A DNA stretch of 64,000 nucleotides from Roseivivax sp. GX 12232 (GCF_021272185.1 NZ_JAJSEC010000002.1:248001-312000), one strand, 5' to 3'; shown: positions 54,135 through 63,463, numbered from the stretch's first letter. Made by a program: numbers and translations. Notes: generated by a model not told the origin, from the letters alone.

Positions 54135-55139
54135 TCAGGACAGCTTCTCATCCAGCGACTTCTCCAACTCCGCAACATACGCCGCGTTCCTGCGCATCAC
54201 GTCGGTATCGAGACGCTCCAGAACACTCTGGGGCAGCTTGTACTTCTTGTAGGGGTAGATCCTGTCGAAGACATTCTGCATCCACCAGCGCCAGGGCTTG
54301 AGCAGACCCTTGTTGCTGCGTCCAGACCGGGGGTCTCTGCGTGTCTTCTTCCGGGCGTTCGGATCTTTCGGGACACCCGTCGTGCTTTCGAGAAACGCGT
54401 TTGTCTCCGGGTAGTCCTCCGACCCCAAGGACTTCAATCCTAGCCTATTCAAACCCCTTTCCCGAATGAAGGTGAGATTCAATGCGGCTTGGGAATACGA
54501 CCTGTTTTCTCTTGGCGCGGTGCTCAACAGGGTGCGCAGAGCTTCAACTTGGCGATCGCTCAGATCAATCAATTGGGTGAAGGGATAAAGCGTTTTCATC
54601 CTGCTCAAGGGAACAGGGAAGACATTGGAGAACCGGTCCTTGTACGTCTTTTCGAGGAATTGGTAATCCAGCCTGTCATGGTCGTATCTTAACATGCTTT
54701 TTTCCGGCAGGAATTCATCCAGGTTCTCGTAATCCTCTGACGAGACGAAGAAGTCTTCCGCCGCGATCACATTGCCTTCGTGCACTTTCTGAACATAGAG
54801 CGAGGTCAGGTAGTCGATCGGATCCCGATAGGTGATGATGATGCGGGCCTCGGGGCCGAACAAGTCCAGAACCTTGTCTGCCGCGCTCTCGCAGTTGCGT
54901 GGGTTCCAGTCGACAAGACCCTCCTGGCTGACAAGGACGCTGCGGGTGTTGAGAACCTCGTGCAGACGCGCTTTGTCATCCGCGCTGTAGGTAAATCTCT
55001 GCTTCTTGATCTTCCTGAATTCCGCCGGGTTATACAGGAAGTCCTTCTCCTCGCAGATTTTCGGAAGGAGGTGCTTTTGCAGAGACGTCGTGCCGGTCTT
55101 GGGCAAGCCGATATGCACGATGGGGGCTTGGCGGCTCAT
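54135..55139 (-). CDS. Sulfotransferase-like protein of atypical composition
   Basis: 334 aa. The N-terminal VHIGLPKTGTTSLQKHLL matches the 5'-phosphosulfate loop of PAPS-dependent sulfotransferases, and ARIIITYRDPIDYLTSLYVQ matches the 3'-phosphate-binding strand (R-x-P-x-x-x-x-S). The C-terminal third is Lys/Arg-rich (KDPNARKKTRRDPRSGRSNK) and lacks recognisable domain features. Base composition is clearly lower in GC than its neighbours, and Lys codons are frequent, signs of recent acquisition. The acceptor substrate (polysaccharide, lipid or small molecule) is unknown. No glycan genes are adjacent. Confidence 0.82.
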   Translation of the reverse strand: MSRQAPIVHIGLPKTGTTSLQKHLLPKICEEKDFLYNPAEFRKIKKQRFTYSADDKARLHEVLNTRSVLVSQEGLVDWNPRNCESAADKVLDLFGPEARIIITYRDPIDYLTSLYVQKVHEGNVIAAEDFFVSSEDYENLDEFLPEKSMLRYDHDRLDYQFLEKTYKDRFSNVFPVPLSRMKTLYPFTQLIDLSDRQVEALRTLLSTAPRENRSYSQAALNLTFIRERGLNRLGLKSLGSEDYPETNAFLESTTGVPKDPNARKKTRRDPRSGRSNKGLLKPWRWWMQNVFDRIYPYKKYKLPQSVLERLDTDVMRRNAAYVAELEKSLDEKLS

Positions 55140-55557
55140 GGGCTAGGCTCCGATCGCGCCTGGAAAGCCGGCGCCTTTCTCCGGATTGTGACCGCTCTCG
55201 GTAGCGACAGTCTTGAACGCGTGGGACGCCACACATCCGATGGCAGGGGAATGAAAAATGGTTCCGAGGGCTCGGGCGCGAGCACCGCCGACGGCGGCTA
55301 GGCGCTCCGGAACCACGGTTTTCCTGCTCCCTAAGTTCACCGCACGGTCTCCTCGGCTTCCGCTGGTCTCACGCAATGCCGATACAACCTTTGCGCCGGG
55401 GAAGACAATCCGGGCCCGCAGGACGCAAAGAGTGCCCGTGTCCGGGAGAGGTCTCGACCACACGGCGTGCCAGTCGAGAAGCCTGCAACGGCTCGAGCCG
55501 AGAAAACCTTGTTGGTCGAGCTTCCAGCAAGACCACCGCCAGCCGAGGCAAGCCCCC
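55140..55557. other. Gene-free flank of the sulfotransferase
   Basis: 418 bp between the sulfotransferase start and the cueR stop. Short open frames exist on both strands but none has a ribosome site or recognisable protein pattern. It should contain the sulfotransferase promoter and the cueR 3' end. It may be decayed sequence left by the event that brought in the sulfotransferase. Confidence 0.5.
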
Positions 55558-55947
55558 TCACCCGCCCTGCGCCAGGTCATCCAGGATCGGGCAATCCGGC
55601 CGGTCGTCGCCGTGGCAGGAGCGCACCAGCCGGGCCAGGGTCTCGCGCATGGCTTGCAGGCCGGCGATCCGGGCGTCGACCTCGGCGAGGTGCTCCTCGG
55701 CCAGGGCCTTGACCTGGGCGCTCTCGCGGTTGTCGTCCTCGTAGAGCGCCAGGAGCCGCCGGCATTCCTCGATCGAGAAGCCCAGCGTCCGGGCGCGGCC
55801 CAGGAAGGCCAGCTTGTGCAGCTCGGTCTCGGCGAAGGCGCGGTAGCCGTTGGCGCTGCGGGCCGGGCGCACCAGGCCGATCTCCTCGTAGTAGCGGATG
55901 GTCTTGGCGGGCACGCCCGAGCGGTCGGCCACTTCTCCGATATTCAT
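55558..55947 (-). CDS. cueR: Copper-responsive MerR-family regulator CueR
   Basis: 129 aa. Mer[24 protein letters not shown] and RSANGYRAF; dimerisation helix [19 protein letters not shown]; the Cu(I)-binding pair near the C-terminus is CHGDDRPDC (C-x7-C), as in CueR. It senses monovalent coinage metals with very high affinity in studied members. It overlaps copA by 4 bp, so it is made from the promoter it controls. Confidence 0.94.
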   Translation of the reverse strand: MNIGEVADRSGVPAKTIRYYEEIGLVRPARSANGYRAFAETELHKLAFLGRARTLGFSIEECRRLLALYEDDNRESAQVKALAEEHLAEVDARIAGLQAMRETLARLVRSCHGDDRPDCPILDDLAQGG

Positions 55948-58424
55948 GCAGGGGTTCCTTTCGCTTCACTGGAGGGCGCGCCGGCGGGGGTGAGCCGGCG
56001 CAGGCGCAGGGCGTTCGTCAGGACCGAGACCGAGGAGAGCGCCATGGCCCCGGCGGCGAAGACCGGCGAGAGCAGGAGCCCGAAGGCCGGATAGAGCACC
56101 CCCGCCGCAACCGGGATCAGCGCGGCGTTGTAGCCGAAGGCCCAGCCGAGGTTCTGGCGGATGTTGGCCATGGTCCGGCGCGAGACCTCGACGGCGGTCA
56201 GGACGCCGCGCGGATCGCCGGACATCAGCACCACGTCGGCGCTTTCGATGGCAACGTCCGTGCCGGTGCCGATGGCCAGCCCGATGTCGGCGCGGGCGAG
56301 CGCCGGGGCGTCGTTGATGCCGTCGCCGACAAAGCCGGTGCGGCGGCCTTGGGCCAGCTCTTCCAGGGCGGCGACCTTGCCTTCGGGGCGGACCTCGGCG
56401 ACCAGCCGGTCGATGCCGAGGCTCTGCGCGATGGCGGCGCCGGTCTCCTCGCGGTCGCCGGTGATCAGCGCGACCTCGATGCCGCGGGCCTTGAGCCCGG
56501 CGATGACCTCGGCGCTGCCGGGCTTCAGCGGGTCTGACACCGCGATCAGCGCGGCGATCCTGCCGTCGACGGCGGCGTAAAGCACCGTCCGGCCCTCGCG
56601 GGCCAGCGCGCTGGCGCGGGCCTCGAAGGGGGCGGTCTCGGCGCGCTCCTCGGCCATCAGCGCGGCATTGCCGAGAGCTAGGGCAAAGCCGTCCACCTCG
56701 GCGCGGACGCCCTGCCCCGGCACAGCGGTGAACCCTTGGGCCGGCGCGGGCGTCAGGCCCTCGGCCTCCGCCGCCTCGGTCAGGGCGCGGGCCACGGGGT
56801 GTTCCGAGCCCGCCTCGGCGCCCGCGACAAGCTGCAGGAGCGCCGTGCGGTCCCAGCCCTCGGCGAGCTCGAAGGCCGTCAGCTTCGGGCGCCCCTCGGT
56901 CAGCGTGCCGGTCTTGTCGAAGGCCAGAAGCTCCACGCCCGCCAGCGACTGCAGAGCCTCGCCCCGGCGGAAGAGCACGCCCAGTTCCGCCGCGCGCCCG
57001 GTGCCCACCATGATCGAGGTCGGCGTCGCCAGCCCCATGGCGCAGGGGCAGGCGATGATCAGCACCGAGACCCCGGCCACCAGCGCATGGGTCAGCGTCG
57101 GATCGGGGCCGAGCACCAGCCAGACCAGCACCGTCAGCGCCGCCAGCGCCATGACCGCGGGCACGAACCAGAGCGTGACCCGGTCGACCAGCCCCTGGAT
57201 CGGCAGCTTGGCGCCCTGGGCCTCTTCGACCATGCGGACGATCTGTGCCAGCGCGGTGTCCGCGCCAACCCGTTCGGCGCGCAACATCAGCCCGCCCGCG
57301 CCGTTGACCGTGCCGCCGGTGACGCTGTCGCCGGGGCCCTTGGCGACCGGCGCGGGCTCGCCGGTCAGCATGCTTTCGTCGAGCCGGCTTTGGCCTTCGG
57401 TCACGACGCCGTCGACGGGGATGCGCTCACCCGGGCGGATCTGCAGGAGATCGCCCACCGCCAGCGCCTCGACCGGGACCTCGCGCGGGGTGCCGTCTTC
57501 GATCCGGCGCGCCATGGCCGGGCGCAGGTCCAGAAGCGCGCGGATCGCGGCGCCGGTGCGGCCCTTGGCGCGGGCCTCGAGCCAGCGGCCAATGAGGATC
57601 AGGAGGACGATCACCGCGGCGGCCTCGAAGTAGACCGCGCGCATGGCATCGGGCAGGAGCCCGGGCAGGAAGGTCGCGACCGTGGAATAGCCCCAGGCCG
57701 CCGCGGTGCCGAGCGCCACGAGGCTGTTCATGTCCGGCGCGCCCTTGGCGAGCGCCGGCAGGCCGCGCCGGAAGAAGATCCGCCCCGGACCGAAGAGGAC
57801 AAGGCTCGTCAGCGCGAACTGGATCAGCCAGGAGGCCTGCGTGCCGATCGACGCCTCGATGAGCGCGCCCGCGCCGGGCACCATATGCGGCCCCATGGCC
57901 AGGAGGACCACCGGCAGCGCCAGCACCGCCGCGCCGATCGCCCGCCGCTTCAGAGAGCGGGCTTCGAGCGCGCGGCGGGTCTCGGCGTCCTCGGCCACGG
58001 CGCCCTGCGGGCGGGCCGGATAGCCCGCCTCTCCGGCGGCGCGGGCCAGCGCCTCGGGGCTGGTCACCCCGTCAAGGTAGCGGATCTGCGCGGTCTCGCT
58101 CGCGAGGTTCACCGCGGCGCTTTCGACCCCGGGCACGGCACTCAGCGCCGCCTCGACCCGCGCCGTGCAGGAGGCGCAGGTCATGCCCTCGACCGCCAGC
58201 GTGAGCTGCGCGCGGCGGGCGGGATAGCCCGCGGCATCAAGCGCCCGGGCGGCCACCAGCGCGCCTTCGGGACCCGGGGCCTCGAAGCGGGCCTCCTCGC
58301 GGGCGAGGTTGACCGAGACGCCGCTCAGCCCATCGGCGCCCTGCAGCGCACGCTCCACCCGTCCGGCGCATCCGGCGCAGGTCATGTTCTCGACCGAGAG
58401 CGTATGTGCGGCGGTCTGGGTCAT
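55944..58424 (-). CDS. copA: Copper-exporting P1B-type ATPase CopA
   Basis: 826 aa. Two N-terminal heavy-metal domains ([17 protein letters not shown] and [17 protein letters not shown]), eight expected TM helices with the CPC metal motif in [13 protein letters not shown], actuator TGEP, phosphorylation site [14 protein letters not shown] and hinge [14 protein letters not shown]. It pumps Cu(I) from the cytoplasm to the periplasm. The start at 58424 has GGAGG 5 nt upstream, and the CueR promoter (-10 at 58458-58463) would start transcripts after the upstream Met at 58460, which excludes that longer form. Confidence 0.97.
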   Translation of the reverse strand: MTQTAAHTLSVENMTCAGCAGRVERALQGADGLSGVSVNLAREEARFEAPGPEGALVAARALDAAGYPARRAQLTLAVEGMTCASCTARVEAALSAVPGVESAAVNLASETAQIRYLDGVTSPEALARAAGEAGYPARPQGAVAEDAETRRALEARSLKRRAIGAAVLALPVVLLAMGPHMVPGAGALIEASIGTQASWLIQFALTSLVLFGPGRIFFRRGLPALAKGAPDMNSLVALGTAAAWGYSTVATFLPGLLPDAMRAVYFEAAAVIVLLILIGRWLEARAKGRTGAAIRALLDLRPAMARRIEDGTPREVPVEALAVGDLLQIRPGERIPVDGVVTEGQSRLDESMLTGEPAPVAKGPGDSVTGGTVNGAGGLMLRAERVGADTALAQIVRMVEEAQGAKLPIQGLVDRVTLWFVPAVMALAALTVLVWLVLGPDPTLTHALVAGVSVLIIACPCAMGLATPTSIMVGTGRAAELGVLFRRGEALQSLAGVELLAFDKTGTLTEGRPKLTAFELAEGWDRTALLQLVAGAEAGSEHPVARALTEAAEAEGLTPAPAQGFTAVPGQGVRAEVDGFALALGNAALMAEERAETAPFEARASALAREGRTVLYAAVDGRIAALIAVSDPLKPGSAEVIAGLKARGIEVALITGDREETGAAIAQSLGIDRLVAEVRPEGKVAALEELAQGRRTGFVGDGINDAPALARADIGLAIGTGTDVAIESADVVLMSGDPRGVLTAVEVSRRTMANIRQNLGWAFGYNAALIPVAAGVLYPAFGLLLSPVFAAGAMALSSVSVLTNALRLRRLTPAGAPSSEAKGTPA

Positions 58425-58457
58425 CGGGCCTCCGGTGGGAATCCAAGCGTCAGAGCT

Positions 58458-58488
58458 CACATAAGGGTTCCAGCAACGGGAAGCTCAA
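58458..58488 (-). promoter_or_regulatory. CueR-controlled copA promoter
   Basis: Minus strand: -35 TTGAGC (58488-58483), a 19-bp spacer and -10 TATGTG (58463-58458). The overlong 19-bp spacer carries the dyad TTCC-N7-GGAA, which is the MerR/CueR operator form. The -10 box lies 34 bp before the copA ATG. Confidence 0.9.
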
Positions 58489-58589
58489 GCCCAGCCTGCG
58501 GCTTTTTCACCCTCTTGCGCTCGGGGCGCTGAAACGCGACTGTCTGCGCTCCCGAAACACCCCCCCTCCGAAGCAAGGGAACGTCCCCC

Positions 58590-60242
58590 GTGAGCCAGAG
58601 CTGGTCCCTGCCCCGTCCCCGCAAGGACACCGCCGCGGCGCCCTTCACGCTGGTCAGTCTCGGGGTGGCCGCGCTGGTTCTGCTGCCGATGCTGGCGGTG
58701 GCGCTGGCGGCGGCGGGCGGCAGTTTCGACACGCTGGCGCATCTCTGGGCCACGGTCCTGCCGCGCTATGTCTCGACGACGCTGGTGCTTCTGGTCGTGG
58801 TGGCCAGCGGCACCTGCGTGATCGGCGCGGGCACCGCCTGGCTGGTGACGGCCTGCGCCTTTCCCGGGCGGCGGCTTCTCGAGGTGGCGCTGGTCCTGCC
58901 GCTGGCCTTCCCGGCCTATGTGCTGGCCTATGCCTATACCGACCTTCTGGACCATCCCGGCGCGGTGCAGACAGCGCTGCGGGCGGTGACCGGCTGGGGG
59001 CCGCGCGACTACTGGTTCCCCGAGATCCGCTCGACCGGGGGCGCGGCGGCCATGCTGACGCTGGTGCTTTATCCTTACGTCTACCTGCTGGCGCGGGCGG
59101 CCTTCCTGGCGCAGGGCGCGCGGCCCTTCAACATCGCCCGCACGCTGGGTCTCGGCCCCGGGCGGGCTTTCCTGCGCGCCGCCCTGCCGCTGGCGCGGCC
59201 CTCGATCGCGGCGGGGGTGCTCTTGGCCTGCATGGAGACGCTGGCCGACTACGGCACCGCCGCCTATTTCGGCGTGCAGACCTTCGCCACGGGCATCTAC
59301 CAGAGCTGGTTCAGCATGGCCGACCGCGCGGCGGCGGCGCAGCTGGCGCTGGGGCTTCTGAGCGCCGCGCTGCTGCTCGCACTGCTCGAGCGCAAGACGC
59401 GGGGTGCCGCGCGCTTTCATTCCAACGCCGGGCCGGGCGCCCTGCCCCGGATCACCCTGACCGGCTGGCGGGGCCTGGCCGCGATGCTGGCCTGCGCCCT
59501 GCCCATGGCGCTTGGCGCGCTGGTGCCGGCGGTGACGCTTGCGACCATGGCTGTGGGCTCGGGGCAGTCGCTTTTGTCCGAGCGCTACCTCGATTTCGCG
59601 CAGAACTCGGTGACGCTGGCCGCCGTGGCCGCGGGGCTCACGGTGCTCGCGGCCATCGCACTTGGGTATTACGACCGGCTGCGGCCGGGGCGGCTCTCGC
59701 ACGGGGTGCTGCAGGTCGGGCGGATCGGCTACGCGGTGCCCGGCGGGGTGATCGCCGTGGGCCTCCTGGTGCCCTTCGCGGCCTTCGACAACGCGCTCGA
59801 CGCCTTCATGGAGGCGCGCTTCGGCATTTCCACCGGCCTTCTGGTCACCGGCTCGATCTGGCTCATGGTGGCGGCATACATGATCCGCTTCCTCGCCGCG
59901 GCGATCGGCGCCTACGAGGGCGGCCAGGCGGCGATGAACCCCAATTACGACGCCGCCGCCCGGGCGCTTGGTAAAGGCCCTTACAAGACGCTGATGCGGG
60001 TGCACCTGCCGATCCTCTCGCCGAGCCTTCTGACCGCGCTGCTGATCGTTTTCGTCGACGTGATGAAGGAGCTGCCCGCGACGCTGATCCTGCGGCCCTT
60101 CAACTACGACACGCTGGCGGTGCAGGCGCATCGGCTGGCCGCCGACGAGCGGCTCGACGGGGCGGCGGTGCCAAGCCTGGTGATCGCGGCGATCGGGCTT
60201 CTGCCGGTGATCCTGCTGATCCGCCGGATCGGGCGGCAATAG
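58590..60242 (+). CDS. Iron(III) ABC transporter permease (FbpB type)
   Basis: 550-aa fused permease with two MetI-like halves and about 12 TM helices. The two EAA-type loops are ARTLGLGPGRAFLRAALPLA and ARALGKGPYKTLMRVHLPIL; MKELPATLILRPFNYDTLAV is typical of ferric-iron permeases. It is followed 4 bp later by bluB, so the two are likely co-transcribed. A ferric-iron-binding protein lies 1.4 kb away on the other strand; the ATPase is not in the window. Start at 58590 has a weak ribosome site. Confidence 0.9.
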   Translation: MSQSWSLPRPRKDTAAAPFTLVSLGVAALVLLPMLAVALAAAGGSFDTLAHLWATVLPRYVSTTLVLLVVVASGTCVIGAGTAWLVTACAFPGRRLLEVALVLPLAFPAYVLAYAYTDLLDHPGAVQTALRAVTGWGPRDYWFPEIRSTGGAAAMLTLVLYPYVYLLARAAFLAQGARPFNIARTLGLGPGRAFLRAALPLARPSIAAGVLLACMETLADYGTAAYFGVQTFATGIYQSWFSMADRAAAAQLALGLLSAALLLALLERKTRGAARFHSNAGPGALPRITLTGWRGLAAMLACALPMALGALVPAVTLATMAVGSGQSLLSERYLDFAQNSVTLAAVAAGLTVLAAIALGYYDRLRPGRLSHGVLQVGRIGYAVPGGVIAVGLLVPFAAFDNALDAFMEARFGISTGLLVTGSIWLMVAAYMIRFLAAAIGAYEGGQAAMNPNYDAAARALGKGPYKTLMRVHLPILSPSLLTALLIVFVDVMKELPATLILRPFNYDTLAVQAHRLAADERLDGAAVPSLVIAAIGLLPVILLIRRIGRQ

Positions 60243-60246
60243 CGCC

Positions 60247-60870
60247 ATGCGGCTCACCCGCGCCCACCGCGAGGCCCTGGCCGAGGTGCTGCACTGGCGC
60301 CGCGACGTGCGCCATTTCCGCCCCGACCCGGTGGCGCCCGAGGTACTTTCGCGGCTGCGGACCGCCATGGACCGGGCGCCCTCGGTGGGCAATTCGCGGC
60401 CCTGGCGGGTGCTGCAGGTCGAGAGCCCCGAGGCGCGTTCCCGGGTGATCGAGAGCTTCGAGCGCTGCAACGCTGTGGCCGCCTCGGGCTACGGCGCCGA
60501 GGCCCGGGCCGACTACCTGGCGCTGAAGCTCGCCGGGCTGCGCGAGGCGCCGGTGCATCTGGCGGTCTTCACCGAGACCGACCCCGCCGAGGGCCGCGGG
60601 CTTGGCCGGCAGACCATGCCCGAGACGCTGGCCTATTCGACGGTCATGGCGATCCACACGCTCTGGCTCGCAGCGCGGGCCGAGAACCTGGGGCTCGGCT
60701 GGGTGTCGATCCTCGACCCCGAGGAGGTGACGGCGATCTTCGAGGTGCCGGGAAGCTGGGTGCTGACGGGGTATCTCTGCCTCGGGGTGGCCGAAGAGGA
60801 CCGCGACGCGCCGCTTCTGCACGAGAGCGGGTGGCAGGAGAACAGTCCGACGCGCTGGCAGGTGGTGTGA
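60247..60870 (+). CDS. bluB: 5,6-Dimethylbenzimidazole synthase BluB
   Basis: 207-aa flavin-destructase of the nitroreductase fold, which converts FMNH2 and O2 to 5,6-dimethylbenzimidazole, the lower ligand of cobalamin. WRRDVRHFRPDPVAPEVLSR, RAPSVGNSRPWRVLQV, YSTVMAIHTLWLAARAENLG and GLGWVSILDPEEV are BluB features. It lies 4 bp after the iron permease. cobS and cobT, the next steps of lower-ligand attachment, lie 1.8 kb away on the opposite strand. Confidence 0.95.
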   Translation: MRLTRAHREALAEVLHWRRDVRHFRPDPVAPEVLSRLRTAMDRAPSVGNSRPWRVLQVESPEARSRVIESFERCNAVAASGYGAEARADYLALKLAGLREAPVHLAVFTETDPAEGRGLGRQTMPETLAYSTVMAIHTLWLAARAENLGLGWVSILDPEEVTAIFEVPGSWVLTGYLCLGVAEEDRDAPLLHESGWQENSPTRWQVV

Positions 60871-61219
60871 CCGGGGTGAGGCTGACGGGGCGCCTGAGGG
60901 GTTTGGCGGGTGGTGTTGCTTGCGGCTTATGTGGGTGAGCGTTGTGCGGCTGAGGGTGGATGGGCTCGGGATCGCCGAAGGGAAATCGAGGTTCGGACTA
61001 GCTGGGTTGGCTCAAGTGTTCTGCGCCACTGACGTTCGGTTTCTTTGAGCCGTCCTGCACGCTTCCGAGAAAGACTGTCCTGGCCCACCTGTGCTGGCCC
61101 ATCTTTTTCTATGAAGCGAAGCGAGGGGCACCAGCTCTTCTGAAGCTTTCAACCCGACAGCCCGGCGTCTCCGAGACCCGACATCCCCACAAGCCGCCTC
61201 ACAACCCGCCCCACCAGAG

Positions 61220-61354
61220 GGCGCGCGCCGGACCGGGGGCCGGCGCTGCCGACAGTCGAACGGCGCGCTTTATCCATGCAAGGTCAGGATGATCTGCGAT
61301 CTAAGCGCGCCAACCAAACGAGCGCCGGCCCATCGGGCCGGTCCGGCGCGCGCC
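61220..61354. repeat. Large nested inverted repeat element
   Basis: Outer arms: 61220-61236 pairs perfectly (17 bp) with 61338-61354, and 61237-61247 pairs perfectly (11 bp) with 61321-61331; only ATCGGG (61332-61337) is unpaired. Inside the 73-bp loop a second perfect pair, GGCGCGCTT (61262-61270) and AAGCGCGCC (61303-61311), encloses 32 nt. The whole 135 bp could form one long RNA hairpin or a DNA cruciform, on either strand. Confidence 0.85.
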
Positions 61355-61542
61355 CGGCATCTTCGATGCTATTCGGGCGCAAGGGGGTGCGCGTTGGGGT
61401 ATTGCGGTGCTGAATTTGGAGCGGTGTAATCGCCATGCTCTGAGCGGCGTTCTTTGTCGGGCCTAATCCAACAGAGCCACCTGCCAGCGGCCACTTCCTC
61501 CAGCCCAGCCAAAAACCACGCAAACACCCCGCCCCCACACAC

Positions 61543-61570
61543 AAAAAAGACCCGGACGTCTCCGCCCGGG
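61543..61570 (-). terminator. Terminator of the iron-binding protein gene
   Basis: Minus strand: CCCGG / CCGGG stem with a 10-nt loop followed by GTCTTTTTT, 41 bp past the stop codon. The stem is short, but the U run of six is good. Confidence 0.65.
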
Positions 61571-61611
61571 CCTCCTTCACATCTCAGGTCATCTCCAACC
61601 CGGCTTCGGGA

Positions 61612-62640
61612 TCACTCCCAGCCGACCTCGTTGAAGATCTCCTGGGCGGTCGGCAGCTGCTTGGCCACCGCCGAGAGGTCCACCGTGTCGGCCTGGAACT
61701 CGCCCAGCTCGTCGACGGCCTCGGTGGTCTCGACGCCCTCGACCACCGGGTACTCGTTGTTGCCCGCGGCGAAATACTGCTGCGCGCTGTCCGAGGCGAG
61801 ATACTCCAGGAAGGCCACCGCGTTCTCGCGGTTCGGCGCATTGGCCGCGATGCCGCCGCCCGAGAGGTTCACGTGCGCGCCGTAGCTGTCCTGGTTCGGG
61901 AAGACCCAGCCGATCTGGTCGAGCGAGCCGGACACGCCGTCCACGTCGCTCGCGATGGCGCGGGCGAAGTAATAGGTGTTGGAGACCGCGAGGTCACATT
62001 CACCCGAGACGATGCCGCGCAGCTGGTCGGTGTCGCCGCCCTGGGGCGCGCGGGCCATGTTGTCGACCACGCCCTGCGCCCAGGTGCGCGCCGCCTCTGC
62101 ACCCTCGTTCTCGATGATCGAGGCCAGCAGCGTCTGGTTGTAGGTGTTGGTCGAGGAGCGGATGCAGACCTGGCCTTCGTAATCGTCGCTGGCGAGATCC
62201 ATGTAGGTCGCCGGCGGGTTCTCCACGTCGGTCTTGTCGTAGAAGATGATGCGGCCGCGCAGCGAGAAGCCGAACCACTGGTTGTCGCTGTCCTGGTACT
62301 GGCCGGGCACGCGCTCTTCGAGCAGGTCGCTCTCGACCGCCTGCAGGATGCCGGCGTCCTTGGCCCGCTCGAGCCGCGAGGTGTCGACGGTCAGGAAGAC
62401 GTCGGCGGGCGAGTTCTCGCCCTCGGCCTGGAGCCGCGCGATCAGCTCGTCGGCATTGCCTTCGATGCGGTTGATGGTGATGCCGGTCTGGTCCTCGAAG
62501 TCGGAATAGAGCCGTTCGTCGGTGTCATAGTGCCGCGAGGAATAAAGGTTCAGTTCGCCATTGTCCTGCGCCAGTGCCGGCGCTGCGACGGCCAGCGCGG
62601 CCACCGAGGCGAGCGTTGCGCGGATGCTCAATGCGTTCAT
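61612..62640 (-). CDS. Iron(III) ABC transporter substrate-binding protein (FbpA/FutA type)
   Basis: 342 aa. The signal peptide (ASVAALAVAAPALA, cleaved before QDNGELN) is followed by LNLYSSRHYDTDERLYSDFE, the FutA/FbpA opening with an iron-ligand Tyr/His. LAVSNTYYFARAI near residue 220 supplies the paired tyrosines that bind Fe(III). It is periplasmic. It is encoded apart from the permease, on the opposite strand, and preceded by a perfect palindromic operator candidate. Citrate- or carbonate-assisted ferric binding is expected from the family. Confidence 0.93.
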   Translation of the reverse strand: MNALSIRATLASVAALAVAAPALAQDNGELNLYSSRHYDTDERLYSDFEDQTGITINRIEGNADELIARLQAEGENSPADVFLTVDTSRLERAKDAGILQAVESDLLEERVPGQYQDSDNQWFGFSLRGRIIFYDKTDVENPPATYMDLASDDYEGQVCIRSSTNTYNQTLLASIIENEGAEAARTWAQGVVDNMARAPQGGDTDQLRGIVSGECDLAVSNTYYFARAIASDVDGVSGSLDQIGWVFPNQDSYGAHVNLSGGGIAANAPNRENAVAFLEYLASDSAQQYFAAGNNEYPVVEGVETTEAVDELGEFQADTVDLSAVAKQLPTAQEIFNEVGWE

Positions 62641-62657
62641 TGTATCGCTCCCATCTC

Positions 62658-62679
62658 TGATACTTTTGCTCGGGTATCA
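62658..62679. promoter_or_regulatory. Palindromic operator candidate upstream of the iron-binding protein gene
   Basis: TGATAC-N10-GTATCA, a perfect 6-bp inverted repeat over 22 bp, 18 bp ahead of the ATG. Position would allow repression of transcription or translation start. Iron-responsive regulators (Irr, RirA, IscR or Fur/Mur type) are the likely candidates; the motif was not matched with certainty to any one of them. Confidence 0.5.
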
Positions 62680-62713
62680 CGCGGTCGCGGGAAAGCAAAG
62701 TGAAATTGTCGGA

Positions 62714-63463
62714 TTAATGCGCGGCGGCCAGCGCGAGCCATCCGGCAAGCCCCGTCAGCACCTGCACGGCGCCCAGGATGTCGCCGGTCTGCCCGCCGAT
62801 CTTGGCCCGGGCGAGCCGCGCCACCCCGAGGGTCAGCGCCGCCATGACACCCAGCGCCCAGAGCGCGCCCGGGCCTGTCGCCAGTGCAGCGACCAGTAGG
62901 GCCAGCGCCCCCGGCCACCAGACCTCAAGCCCTCCGGCCCCGCGCGCCGAGGCACCGAGCCCGTCACCCCGCGCCAGCGGCACCAGGTCCGAGACCAGCA
63001 GCATCGCCAGCCGGCTCGCCACGCCGACAAGCAGGAAGCCCGGAAACCCCACCACCGCGCCCGCCGCGCCGAGCGCCTGCCATTCGAGCCCCAGCGTCAG
63101 GATCAACGCCAGCACGCCGTAACTGCCGATCCGGCTGTCGCGCATGATCTCGAGCCGGCGCTCGGGGCTCTGCCCGCCCCAGAGCCCATCGGCGCTGTCG
63201 GCCAGCCCGTCGTGGTGCAGCCCGCCGGTCAGCAGAACGCCCGCGCCGATCACCAGAAGCGCCGCGATGCCGGGCGCCAGCCCCAGCGCACCCGCGAGGG
63301 CGAAGACACCCCAGCTCGACGCGCCTGTGACCAGCCCGACCAGCGGCCAGGCCCAGCGGCTCTCGGGGAGCGCGGGCGGATCCTCGGGGAAACTCCCGGC
63401 CGGCAGCCGGGTCAGCAGCATCAGCGCCAGCCGCGCCTCGCGGATGCGCCGGACGGCCCTCAT
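62714..63463 (-). CDS. cobS: Adenosylcobinamide-GDP ribazoletransferase CobS
   Basis: 249-aa integral membrane enzyme that joins adenosylcobinamide-GDP to alpha-ribazole (phosphate), the last assembly step of cobalamin. The acidic GGLHHDGLADSADGLWGGQS motif and RMRDSRIGSYG-type segment EIMRDSRIGSYGVLALIL are family hallmarks, with several hydrophobic helices. It overlaps cobT by 4 bp. The frame extends further upstream, but that part overlaps cobT and was excluded. Confidence 0.95.
   Translation of the reverse strand: MRAVRRIREARLALMLLTRLPAGSFPEDPPALPESRWAWPLVGLVTGASSWGVFALAGALGLAPGIAALLVIGAGVLLTGGLHHDGLADSADGLWGGQSPERRLEIMRDSRIGSYGVLALILTLGLEWQALGAAGAVVGFPGFLLVGVASRLAMLLVSDLVPLARGDGLGASARGAGGLEVWWPGALALLVAALATGPGALWALGVMAALTLGVARLARAKIGGQTGDILGAVQVLTGLAGWLALAAAH

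Larger units (their letters stand above)
60871..61611. other. 741-bp gene-free region between bluB and the iron-binding protein gene
   Basis: Convergent intergenic region, unusually long here. Part of it (60950-61200) is visibly less GC-rich and has no coding signal. It contains TGGCCCA twice 14 bp apart near 61080-61105, the large nested inverted repeat at 61220-61354 and the terminator at 61543-61570. No open frame in it shows protein-like composition with a ribosome site. Confidence 0.6.

Noticed and set aside
55143-55580. 145-codon minus-strand frame beside cueR
   Set aside because: No ribosome site, Trp/Arg/Cys-rich composition and overlap with cueR; not protein-like.
61284-61580. 98-codon minus-strand frame over the inverted repeat
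   Set aside because: Ends within the nested repeat and has no family features; the structural element explains the sequence better.
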